34,577 nt of DNA, taken from contig NZ_FOQO01000018.1 in NCBI RefSeq assembly GCF_900113765.1, forward strand, positions 1 to 34,577, read 5' to 3'. This DNA comes from Parapedobacter indicus (GTDB taxonomy: Bacteria > Bacteroidota > Bacteroidia > Sphingobacteriales > Sphingobacteriaceae). The position numbers and the translations under genes were made by a program. Every line of letters starts with the position of its first letter. Within the stretch, counting starts at the first letter, position 1. Of the stretch, positions 16,458-23,151 are shown in pieces. The notes below the pieces were generated by a model. It was not told where the DNA came from. It did not search any database and was given only the letters and a program-made list of their open reading frames with translations.

Positions 16458-17273
16458 CTATTCAGGTAAATTATGGTTATCTAGTCGATCAAAGAAATCC
16501 GGATAGTTTTTCCGGTCGCCGGTAGGCAGTTGAATTCCGGGCAGCCCCGTCAGTGTCACCTTACCGTTGCTATATTCGTCAAGGTAGTCCATGTTAAGAA
16601 TAAAACTCCGGTGCATACGCATAAACGAAGTACCATTAAAAATCTGTTCCAGTTCATAGAGTTTCTCTCGTCCGGGATTTCCGGAATAGGCGCCCGCGCG
16701 CTCATCATGTCTACCCGCCTTTTTCAATGTAAGCTTCCGGTCTATTTCCGCTGTCATTTTGCCGCTCAGGAAAAAACGGCTGCCATCTTTGTACGCTTCT
16801 ACGTACACCAGTTCGTCAAAATCGACTTTCGTCCGCATGTGCTTCTTGGGCCCTTTCAGCATGAAATAATAATAATTACTTTCCTGCTGCTTTTTGCCAT
16901 CCGTTGGCAATTCTATTGCCTTTTTCATCCGATCGATGCCTATGGCCAACCGTTCCAACCCCACGGGTTTCAACAAAAAATCCACCACACCCAGATCGAA
17001 GCCATCGGTTGCATACTCACGATGACCGGTACAGAGCAGCACTTTGATCTCCTTCGGCATCTGCAATATGAATGCCTTTCCATTTATCAGGGGCATTTCC
17101 ATATCTAGCAATACGAAGTCCACGTGGTTTTTAGCCAGGTAATCCAACGCGCTTTTCGGGTCGGTAAAGGTGGCTTTCACCACCAGGTCTACGAACTGCG
17201 CAAGTAGTACCCTCATCCGGCTGATGGCCGCCTGGTCATCATCCACTACGATTAATGTCAATTTTCTTTTCAT
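16458..17273 (-). CDS. LytTR-family response regulator with an insertion in the DNA-binding domain
   Basis: A 271-residue regulator. The receiver domain has the acidic pair in LIVVDDDQAAI, the phosphorylated Asp57 in FVLLDMEMP and the lysine in VVDFLLKPVG. The C-terminal LytTR domain contains ELVYVEAYKDGSRFFL and FMRMHRSFILNMDYLDEY. Between KLTLKK and KLYELEQIF an extra segment of about 18 residues (AGRHDERAGAYSGNPGRE, near residues 186-203) interrupts a junction that is normally continuous in this family; it is encoded by GC-rich DNA. It may be a lineage-specific loop or a recent insertion that disturbs DNA binding. The cognate kinase lies 30 bp upstream in the same operon. Confidence 0.88.
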   Translation of the reverse strand: MKRKLTLIVVDDDQAAISRMRVLLAQFVDLVVKATFTDPKSALDYLAKNHVDFVLLDMEMPLINGKAFILQMPKEIKVLLCTGHREYATDGFDLGVVDFLLKPVGLERLAIGIDRMKKAIELPTDGKKQQESNYYYFMLKGPKKHMRTKVDFDELVYVEAYKDGSRFFLSGKMTAEIDRKLTLKKAGRHDERAGAYSGNPGREKLYELEQIFNGTSFMRMHRSFILNMDYLDEYSNGKVTLTGLPGIQLPTGDRKNYPDFFDRLDNHNLPE

Positions 17274-17303
17274 GATAAAATTTGTTTGTGTATGGTTATG
17301 GAA

Positions 17304-18374
17304 TTAATAAGCAATGGTCAGTTGCGCGACAAAGTCCTTACCCTCTCGAAAGGTCTGTAAGCTTGCGCGTTGATCGTATTTAATTTGCAGCCGACGCCTG
17401 AGGTTGGCCAGCCCTACGCCATGCGATTCACCGTTGGGCTCCTCGCGTATCCGGTTTCGGCAGGAGAACCGCATCACCTTCCGCTCTAGGGTTAGGCACA
17501 GGCGGACCGGATTTGCCGGGTCATTCGTGACGCCGTATTTACATGCATTCTCCAAAAGGGTAATCAGGGCAGTGGGCGGGATGTTGTAACCTGCTATCTC
17601 TTCGGCCACCTCCCACTCTACGTATAGGGGACGGGCAGGTTGGCGGATCAGCTCCGTATACACCCGCAAAAAGCCCACTTCCCGGCGCAACGACACGACT
17701 ACGTGTTCCTGTTCCTTTGCCTCCATGTGGTAAACCATCAGGGCGTGCATGTTTTCCATGGATGCTGCCAACCCTTCATGCGCAGTTCCGAGTTGGCCCT
17801 GCCAGGAACTCACCAGATTGGCCAAAAAGTGCGGAGATACCTGCTGGGAAAGCGATCGGTACTCCAGCTGCTGTTTTTCCAACTCGCTGTCCAGCAACTG
17901 CTGCAGCGCGTGAGCTTTTTGCTCCGCCTCCGCCTGTTTTGCCTGCGCATTCGCAATGCTTCGGCGCAACCAGAAATAGGCTACCGCAAATACGCTGTAA
18001 TTGCTCAACAGCACGATCAGGGTTTGCAGAAATCCGGAAAAAGAATGCGCTTTCCATGCTTCAGCGGTCAGATCCAGCGACGTACCGGGCAATACGGCAA
18101 AAGTGATTAATGTGGCCAGCAGCGCGAAGATGAAATAGAACAGTGCCAAGTAAACAACCCCACGCCACGTAAACCGTTGTGCAAAATTCGCCCAAAGGAT
18201 CCCGTATACGCTGTAAAAAATCAGCAAAAACCCCGGAACGTACACTACGAGCCAATACGCCGAAAAATTACTGTTATCGAGTTTGTTTATCCCATAGAAA
18301 TACACGCTATACAACAGCCAAAACAAAACGTGATAGCCGTAAATACGCATTTTTTCAGGTTTCAATCCGTTCAT
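17304..18374 (-). CDS. LytS/YehU-type sensor histidine kinase
   Basis: A 356-residue membrane kinase. Four transmembrane helices occupy about residues 10-140, without a recognisable periplasmic sensor domain; a coiled coil (about 140-175) leads to the His_kinase domain with the phosphoacceptor in VSPHFLANL (His182; the family consensus is NPHFLFNSL, so it is slightly divergent). The ATPase part has LLENACKYG and GVGLANLRRRL. A second ATG nine codons in (MRIYGYHVLFW) is an equally possible start. Kinases of this group pair with LytTR regulators, as here with the next gene. The stimulus is unknown; the position behind an acyltransferase gene and a small peptide gene suggests a surface or peptide-related signal, as inference only. 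Confidence 0.88.
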   Translation of the reverse strand: MNGLKPEKMRIYGYHVLFWLLYSVYFYGINKLDNSNFSAYWLVVYVPGFLLIFYSVYGILWANFAQRFTWRGVVYLALFYFIFALLATLITFAVLPGTSLDLTAEAWKAHSFSGFLQTLIVLLSNYSVFAVAYFWLRRSIANAQAKQAEAEQKAHALQQLLDSELEKQQLEYRSLSQQVSPHFLANLVSSWQGQLGTAHEGLAASMENMHALMVYHMEAKEQEHVVVSLRREVGFLRVYTELIRQPARPLYVEWEVAEEIAGYNIPPTALITLLENACKYGVTNDPANPVRLCLTLERKVMRFSCRNRIREEPNGESHGVGLANLRRRLQIKYDQRASLQTFREGKDFVAQLTIAY

Positions 18375-18426
18375 GGGTCATGTGTTTGGTTACCAGAATT
18401 GGATATTGAAGCCGGTTAGTTGAAGG

Positions 18427-18443
18427 CTTACGAACCGCGTAAG
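18427..18443 (-). promoter_or_regulatory. Intercistronic hairpin after the acyltransferase gene
   Basis: CTTACG-AACCG-CGTAAG is a perfect 6-bp stem directly after the acyltransferase stop codon. It lacks a T-tract, so it is more likely an mRNA-stabilising or processing hairpin than a terminator. Confidence 0.35.
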
Positions 18444-19403
18444 TTAGCCATTTCTGAGCACATGCTGGCTATAAAACTCACATAATTTCCGGAACGCCCG
18501 GTCTGAAGCCGGGTATGCACCGTAGGTTTCGCGATGCAGCAGGAAGCGGTGACCGTGCACCGAAAACGGCAGAAATTGCTGCAGAAGTGTCCAATGATCT
18601 ACCCCATCCCGATGCTGCAGATCATGGTGTACGTAAAACCAACCCTCCCATTGGGCCGGGCATTGATCGATCATCGTAGCCAGCCACCCGTAAAGGGTTT
18701 CCATGATCCTGCGCGTTGCGTCCAGTCGGGATCCTTCCGGAACACCCACCGGTGGCAGGCTCATCGGCTTCGGGTTGAGCTGTTCATCAAACAGCAGTGC
18801 CAATGGGTAGATGGGACACCGTGCCAAGAAAGCGAGCTCCGCTACCCCTGTCTTTACACGGAGTTTATGCGCCAGGAAATCGATCAACAGGTCCGTTCGT
18901 CCGTCGGCTGACTGTTTGTTTGCTACGCCCTCATTTCCATCCAGAAAAATGAGTACCCAATTTCCCCTGCCGATGGACCGGATCATCTTACGGATCACCA
19001 TTGGGTCCTCTGCTTCCAGAATTTCGGCTGGGGGTTGTCCTTCGGCGCCGAATCGTAGCGACAGCTTCCGGTATGATTCACGTTCACGGGCGGCTATGTC
19101 TGCTGATACCAGGAGCGTGAGCGGGATACCACAACTGGCGAGCCATAGCGGCAATAATTTGTAGGCGCCGATATGGAATGTGGCAATCACTCCCGGTTCA
19201 TTCCGGGTACCACTTATCGGTTTCACACTTCGCAGGCTCTTCAACGCGTTCTCATCTTTCCGCCTGTCGTGGGCCATTTTGTGGTAACGGCCGGTTTCGC
19301 TGAAGTAGGCGGGGTGATCGGATAACGATATCTTGGGAAGCAACTTGGAGAGGTTGGCACTGAAAAAAGTAAAAGCAGTAAGATTGGTTATCTGTGTATT
19401 CAT
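18444..19403 (-). CDS. Lysophospholipid acyltransferase-like (LpxL/HtrB superfamily) protein
   Basis: A 319-residue protein with the organisation of HtrB-like acyltransferases: a histidine in GVIATFHIGAYKLLPLWLAS (His77, the usual catalytic His), a central RSIGRGNWVLIFLDGNEG and HKLRVKTGVAELAFLARCPI, followed by YPLALLFDEQL. The usual HX4D/E motif is not clear (His77 is followed by IGAYK), so activity is uncertain. There is no clear N-terminal membrane anchor. Family members transfer acyl chains to lipid A or to other lipids, and some modify peptides or natural products. The gene begins 33 bp downstream of a strong terminator that closes a 39-codon gene, so it may be expressed by read-through, and it precedes the kinase/regulator genes on the same strand. 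Confidence 0.7.
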   Translation of the reverse strand: MNTQITNLTAFTFFSANLSKLLPKISLSDHPAYFSETGRYHKMAHDRRKDENALKSLRSVKPISGTRNEPGVIATFHIGAYKLLPLWLASCGIPLTLLVSADIAARERESYRKLSLRFGAEGQPPAEILEAEDPMVIRKMIRSIGRGNWVLIFLDGNEGVANKQSADGRTDLLIDFLAHKLRVKTGVAELAFLARCPIYPLALLFDEQLNPKPMSLPPVGVPEGSRLDATRRIMETLYGWLATMIDQCPAQWEGWFYVHHDLQHRDGVDHWTLLQQFLPFSVHGHRFLLHRETYGAYPASDRAFRKLCEFYSQHVLRNG

Positions 19404-19435
19404 AATTGGGTTAAAAAAGAGGTTAAAAAAAGATT

Positions 19436-19468
19436 CAAAAAGGCGGGTAGCGGTTGGACGCTACCCGC
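19436..19468 (-). terminator. Perfect terminator or attenuator between the small peptide gene and the acyltransferase
   Basis: On the minus strand GCGGGTAGCG-TCCAAC-CGCTACCCGC is followed by CTTTTTG: a 10-bp perfect stem, 6-nt loop and T-tract. It starts 11 bp after the stop of the 39-codon gene and ends 33 bp before the acyltransferase start codon, so it could attenuate expression of the downstream gene. Confidence 0.9.
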
Positions 19469-19478
19469 ATGGTGTGGA

Positions 19479-19598
19479 CTACGGGAATACCACGTCACAC
19501 TTGGTTTTCGGCAAATGATATTGCTCGATCAACTCTGAAAAGGATATGGGTTGCTCTGCTATTGTTTCGAGCACATCCATCAACGATGTAATGTCCAT
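19479..19598 (-). CDS. 39-residue peptide gene
   Basis: ATG at 19598 opens a 39-codon frame ending in TAG at 19479: MDITSLMDVLETIAEQPISF, then SELIEQYHLPKTKCDVVFP. It is acidic and amphipathic at the start and has one cysteine (Cys34) near a hydrophobic C-terminus. Support that it is a real gene: a perfect terminator follows 11 bp after the stop, and a good promoter match lies upstream. No signal peptide and no known RiPP leader is recognised. Its place before an acyltransferase and a LytS/LytTR pair is compatible with a precursor peptide, a signal peptide or a leader ORF for attenuation, but none is shown. Could be a chance frame over a transcribed leader. Confidence 0.5.
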   Translation of the reverse strand: MDITSLMDVLETIAEQPISFSELIEQYHLPKTKCDVVFP

Positions 19599-19717
19599 AC
19601 GATTGTCCTAAACAATGAAACCATCTGCCCAGACCCGGACCGGGCACTTCCGACTTCGTACTTGGCCAATGAAGCATTTATGATATCGCCATCGAATTTG
19701 GAAGAAAAATCGTTACC

Positions 19718-19753
19718 ACGTCGTTTTGAAAGGTATAAAGCCGAATACTCGAG
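19718..19753 (-). promoter_or_regulatory. Promoter candidate for the peptide/acyltransferase unit
   Basis: On the minus strand TTTG, exactly 19 nt, then TACCTTTC (7 of 8 bases of TAnnTTTG) lie about 120-155 bp upstream of the small peptide start. The leader between them has no recognised structure. Confidence 0.45.
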
Positions 19754-19836
19754 TCAAACACCTTTTTGACCCTGCCTCTAATTAGAAAGAAGCATTTCAC
19801 CCGTAGCAAATGGCACTTCACCTGTTGGGATGACCG

Positions 19837-19866
19837 TTGTGCCAGGCCATTTTTTTCTTATATTTT
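19837..19866 (+). promoter_or_regulatory. Promoter of the Crp-family regulator gene
   Basis: TTG at 19837-19839, a 19-nt spacer and TATATTTT at 19859-19866 (7 of 8 to consensus) predict transcription from about 19873, 34 nt before the ATG at 19907. This argues against the longer frame that begins at 19766. Confidence 0.55.
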
Positions 19867-19906
19867 TTATTATAAAATTGGCATTCAGTTACTTATAACC
19901 AAACAT

Positions 19907-20491
19907 ATGAAAAGACAACTCCTCAGCTACTGGGCCCGTTACTGCCCACTAGACACCTCACATCGCGAATGGCTTCACACGTTTACCCGGGTGATCGAAT
20001 TGAAACGGAGTACACGGTTGTTTGAGCCGGATGACGACGGCCGCAATCAGGATTACCTGTACTTTATATGCGATGGCCTGCTGGCCACGGTGTGGTGGGA
20101 CTTAGACGGCCATCGGCGTATCGACCGCTTGCTGCTACCAGATGACAATGTGCTAACCACGCGCAACCTGTATACGGACAAACACGTGTATTACTTTGTC
20201 GCGGCTTTGCGGCGCAGTACGGTTATCCGCATTCCGGCGGATGCGTTGCGGACCTATAAAGAATCGTGCCGCGAGGCAGACACTTTGGTGGATGTCATGG
20301 AGCAGAAGAAGCTGAAACAGTACCGAGCCAAGAACCGGTTGATGCTGATCAAAGACGAACGGGAACGGTATATCGAATTTGTAAGGGATGATTACATGAA
20401 ACCGCTACGGCTTGTCACTTCGCAACAGGAGCAAGCAGATTATTTGAATATTTCGCGGGTAACGATTACGCGGGCAAACCGGGATATCTAA
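19907..20491 (+). CDS. Crp/Fnr-family transcriptional regulator
   Basis: A 194-residue protein with an N-terminal cyclic-nucleotide-binding-like beta-barrel (about 25-115; YLYFICDGLLATVWWD, then a strand pair and a connecting helix DTLVDVMEQKKLKQYRAKNR) and a short C-terminal winged HTH (TSQQEQADYLNISRVTITRA). The consensus residues for cAMP binding are not evident, as in many Bacteroidota members, which sense other or no ligands. ATG 19907 is preferred over the upstream frame because a promoter lies between. It precedes the MauE and DUF6520 genes in the same direction, with a hairpin in between; it may control them. Confidence 0.85.
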   Translation: MKRQLLSYWARYCPLDTSHREWLHTFTRVIELKRSTRLFEPDDDGRNQDYLYFICDGLLATVWWDLDGHRRIDRLLLPDDNVLTTRNLYTDKHVYYFVAALRRSTVIRIPADALRTYKESCREADTLVDVMEQKKLKQYRAKNRLMLIKDERERYIEFVRDDYMKPLRLVTSQQEQADYLNISRVTITRANRDI

Positions 20492-20503
20492 AATATCCAT
20501 AAA

Positions 20504-20525
20504 ACTTGCTTCTCCAGAAGCAGGT
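20504..20525 (+). terminator. Hairpin after the Crp-family gene
   Basis: ACTTGCTTCT and AGAAGCAGGT pair over ten positions with one wobble, followed by a C/T-rich stretch ending in CTTTT. It is a plausible terminator or attenuator 32 bp before the MauE start. Just upstream GGATAT-CTAAA-ATATCC (20482-20498) overlaps the stop codon. Confidence 0.5.
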
Positions 20526-20556
20526 GTACCCTCCCCTTTTGACCGTCCTTTGTGAT

Positions 20557-21147
20557 ATGAACAAGCATAGAAAACATATCGCAAAAAGGCATATCACAAA
20601 AGGTTTGATTTTTATAGTCCGTTTAACTTTGGTAGTGCTGTGGGTTCCGGTAGCAGCGGACAAGCTGTGGGATCTGAAAGGATTCCACAGCGTCCTGCTG
20701 CGGCAGCCGATTCCCGATTGGTGGGCCGATATCTTGTTCTGGTTGTTGCCCTTGCTGGAACTGCTGGCCGCCGTCCTGATTGCCTGGCGGAATAACCGGC
20801 AACGCAATCACCAAGGGATGTGGCTTTCGGGTGTGCTGATGCTTGGCTTCACCCTCTTTATACTTTTTGGCGTACTGGGCTGGTACGAAAAGCGCCCCTG
20901 TGGCTGCGGGTCGGTTATCAGCGGCTTAAGCTGGGAGGACCATCTATGGTTCAATGTCGTCTTTTTCCTCCTTTCCATTCTCGGCATTTGGTTTACACGC
21001 GCCCGCACCGGGCGGCGGCATTCGTACCGGAAAGCTGTACGCCTTTTCTTCGCAAAACGTGCGGTTGGCATCCGTCGGTTTTATCGCTTGGTGATGCTCC
21101 GCCTGCGATTCCCTCGCAAGTTTGCCTTGTTCCGGCGTAGGGCCTAG
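20557..21147 (+). CDS. MauE/DoxX-type redox-associated membrane protein
   Basis: A 196-residue membrane protein with four predicted helices, matching MauE-like proteins: LVVLWVPVAADKLWDLKGFH in the first loop, LPLLELLAAVLIAW, LFILFGVLGWYEK, then the cysteine motif CGCGSV (about residue 115), LSWEDHLWFNVVFFLLSILG. MauE was described as needed for disulfide formation in methylamine dehydrogenase; relatives pass electrons or thiol state across the membrane. The start at 20557 gives a basic N-terminus before helix 1. Odd: after the last helix there is a tail of about 40 residues very rich in arginine and lysine (RAVGIRRFYRLVMLRLRFPR and similar), not normal for the family. It precedes a two-cysteine DUF6520 protein, a likely client or partner. 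Confidence 0.8.
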   Translation: MNKHRKHIAKRHITKGLIFIVRLTLVVLWVPVAADKLWDLKGFHSVLLRQPIPDWWADILFWLLPLLELLAAVLIAWRNNRQRNHQGMWLSGVLMLGFTLFILFGVLGWYEKRPCGCGSVISGLSWEDHLWFNVVFFLLSILGIWFTRARTGRRHSYRKAVRLFFAKRAVGIRRFYRLVMLRLRFPRKFALFRRRA

Positions 21148-21197
21148 TTTCTACTGTACTTTGTCTCCGCTCGTCACGAGGCGATAGGCGGAAGCAC

Positions 21198-21228
21198 GTG
21201 ACCGGAATCTCCACGTCAGTGACCGGAA
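21198..21228 (+). promoter_or_regulatory. Two GTGACCGGAA direct repeats, 21 bp apart
   Basis: GTGACCGGAA occurs at 21198-21207 and 21219-21228, a start-to-start distance of 21 bp, i.e. on the same face of the helix. They lie about 75 bp before the DUF6520 start. Two direct repeats at about two helical turns is the typical layout of LytTR-type and other dimeric regulator sites. Which protein binds is unknown. Confidence 0.45.
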
Positions 21229-21300
21229 GTTCATTCATTTGTTATTCATTTAAACATTTTTGGTACCCTTTTTTCGATGTGTTAGAAAAAAGTTCCTGTT

Positions 21301-21666
21301 ATGGCTAGTAAAGCAATAACTTATATTAAGCAGTATTTTTTCATGTTGGCCTTGGTAGCCACATTTATTGGATTTTCGGCGTTTAAGTTTGCCGCGAACC
21401 AGACGTTTGAGGATGGCTGGTATTCGCTTTCTTATGTAAATGAAAGCGATCCAAACCCGAACCGACCAGAAAACCTGGCAATCGAGTCACACTTAGAGGA
21501 AGATCCGGAAGGTGATTGCGATGTGGAGAATCCTCAAGACATCGCGTGTGCCGCGTTTCTTGAATTCGATGGCACTTCTTCCATGCCAAGTACCTTGAAA
21601 GCCGCACAGGATGATGCGACGATTGAGGTTGGTGAAGATCTTGCTTGGAGCGAGGAAACTCCTTAA
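21301..21666 (+). CDS. DUF6520-like secreted small protein
   Basis: A 121-residue protein with an N-terminal export signal (KQYFFMLALVATFIGFSAFK) followed by an acidic mature region beginning with NQTFEDGWYSLSYVNESDPN and holding two cysteines (Cys73 and Cys83, in GDCDVENPQDIACAAFLEF). This layout of signal, tryptophan/tyrosine segment and C-x9-C is that of the DUF6520 family of Bacteroidota; function unknown. The adjacent MauE-type protein suggests that the cysteines undergo redox chemistry, as inference. It is closed by a strong terminator. Confidence 0.7.
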   Translation: MASKAITYIKQYFFMLALVATFIGFSAFKFAANQTFEDGWYSLSYVNESDPNPNRPENLAIESHLEEDPEGDCDVENPQDIACAAFLEFDGTSSMPSTLKAAQDDATIEVGEDLAWSEETP

Positions 21667-21687
21667 TCTCCGATGTAGCAAGTAGCC

Positions 21688-21739
21688 AAGACACCTAAAT
21701 TTCTTTTTCTTATTGAAATCGGAATTTAGGTGTCTTTTC
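21688..21739 (+). terminator. Terminator between the convergent DUF6520 and SusD genes
   Basis: AAGACACCTAAATT and AATTTAGGTGTCTT form a perfect 14-bp stem with a loop of 21 nt, then TTTC. It follows the DUF6520 gene; the T-tract on the other strand is weak, so it serves mainly the plus strand. Confidence 0.85.
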
Positions 21740-21758
21740 ATTGTAGTTAACAATTTCT

Positions 21759-23126
21759 TCAACGCGGATTCTGCTGTACTCCGCTTAAATCCACCTCGCT
21801 ATTTGGGATTGGCCAGACGTATCTTAGCGAATTTGGTTCCAGTACATACCGGGCACCATCCACTTCTCTCACCAACGTTTTCGCAAATCGTTCCTCCCTA
21901 TTTAATCGCCGTAAATCCTCCCACCTCACCCCTCTTAAAACCAACTCCTTCCGGCGTTCCTCAATAACCAGTTGTAAGACATCTATCTGGTCGTCATCCC
22001 CAATCGGAACGAAGTAATCCTTCTCATACCGATGTTTCCGCAAGGCGTTCAAATCGTCCATCGCTCCAGCCCGGTCACCTAACCGTGCCTTTGCTTCCGC
22101 GCGGATCAAGTAAATCTCATCGGTGGCAAGCCCGGTGAAAAACACGGCACTTCCCCGGTACGAACCTTTGAAAACTATCCTCCCAGAGTTTTCACGAAAA
22201 TACACGGATTTACGAAGATCGTGGTCGTCATACCCGGCCAGCAATAGCGTATCGATGTTAATCCGCGATGTCGCCGTTATCTGGATATTCCGCATTGAAC
22301 AAAAGAAAATGATCTCGGGGTTTTCCTCATATTCCCCCGCAAATGGGTAAGAGACACTCGCATCAACGCCGTTGAAGTCCACCAAATCGCTGGTTATCGC
22401 CAGGCATCGATCCGCATATGCCTCTGCCTGCGCATAGTCGCCCATCAACAAATACGTTTTGGCCAATAGTGCATACACGGCAGACTTTGAGGGTCGGTAT
22501 TTCACCAATGGGATTTCGGGCAATAGTTGTTCAGCTTCTTCCAGATCGCCCACGATGCGTTGGTATACTTCCTCAACAGTCGCCCTGTGGGAATATAGCG
22601 TAAGGTCTGGTTCCAGTCGGATCGGCACCCCCAAATCCTTAGCGGCTGTATTATGGTCATACGGAGGTGCAAACAATTGCATCAGTTGGTAAAGGTTGAA
22701 AGCGCGGAAAAACAGGCCACTTCCCAGCACATTATTCCAAGCCGGGATCTCCGCCGCATTCTTTTCCACTTCCTTGATACCCGTTACGGCCATATTCGCA
22801 TACAATATCCGGAAATAAGCTTCGTTCCAATCATCAATGTCCTGATTCTCGTAAACGTCGGCCGCCCATATGTAACCGTTCTTTTGGTAGGGATCGCGCA
22901 GCAGGCTCCAAATATTGTCTGCTAGGTAATATTCGTCGCCACCGATTACGCCCAGCTCATGGCTGGTGTTAGTCGTCATGATACTGACGTAATCCAGTAT
23001 TGCTTGATAATCCTGTATCGTGGCCGGGATGACCTGTTTACTATCGCGCTTCACATCCAGAAACTCCTTACCGCAGGAAGCCAGGGCCATGCAACACGCC
23101 AGCATACTATATTTTAAGTAATACAT
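21759..23126 (-). CDS. RagB/SusD-family outer-membrane nutrient-binding lipoprotein
   Basis: A protein of about 455 residues with a lipoprotein signal (MYYLKYSMLACCMALASCGK) and the SusD fold: KEFLDVKRDSKQVIPATIQD, TPR-like helices (YALLAKTYLLMGDYAQAEAY), LIRAEAKARLGD, ERRKELVLRGVRWEDLRRLN and the typical end WPIPNSEVDLSGVQQNPR. SusD proteins cap their SusC partner and deliver large nutrients to it on the cell surface. The frame extends upstream to 23288, into susC, but the start at 23126 sits directly before the lipoprotein signal, 25 bp after the susC stop. There are no carbohydrate enzymes nearby, so the ligand need not be a glycan. Confidence 0.93.
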   Translation of the reverse strand: MYYLKYSMLACCMALASCGKEFLDVKRDSKQVIPATIQDYQAILDYVSIMTTNTSHELGVIGGDEYYLADNIWSLLRDPYQKNGYIWAADVYENQDIDDWNEAYFRILYANMAVTGIKEVEKNAAEIPAWNNVLGSGLFFRAFNLYQLMQLFAPPYDHNTAAKDLGVPIRLEPDLTLYSHRATVEEVYQRIVGDLEEAEQLLPEIPLVKYRPSKSAVYALLAKTYLLMGDYAQAEAYADRCLAITSDLVDFNGVDASVSYPFAGEYEENPEIIFFCSMRNIQITATSRINIDTLLLAGYDDHDLRKSVYFRENSGRIVFKGSYRGSAVFFTGLATDEIYLIRAEAKARLGDRAGAMDDLNALRKHRYEKDYFVPIGDDDQIDVLQLVIEERRKELVLRGVRWEDLRRLNREERFAKTLVREVDGARYVLEPNSLRYVWPIPNSEVDLSGVQQNPR

Positions 23127-23151
23127 CGTTTTATGTTTTAGTTGACAAATG

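Noticed and set aside
19600..19800. Minus-strand coding fragment ending in DVVTIFLPNSMAIS
   Set aside because: The frame reads like a protein end, but it has no start codon, overlaps the promoter candidate of the peptide gene and becomes unlikely upstream.
19766..19906. Longer start for the Crp-family gene
   Set aside because: A good promoter (TTG-N19-TATATTTT) lies inside this extension, so translation most likely begins at 19907.
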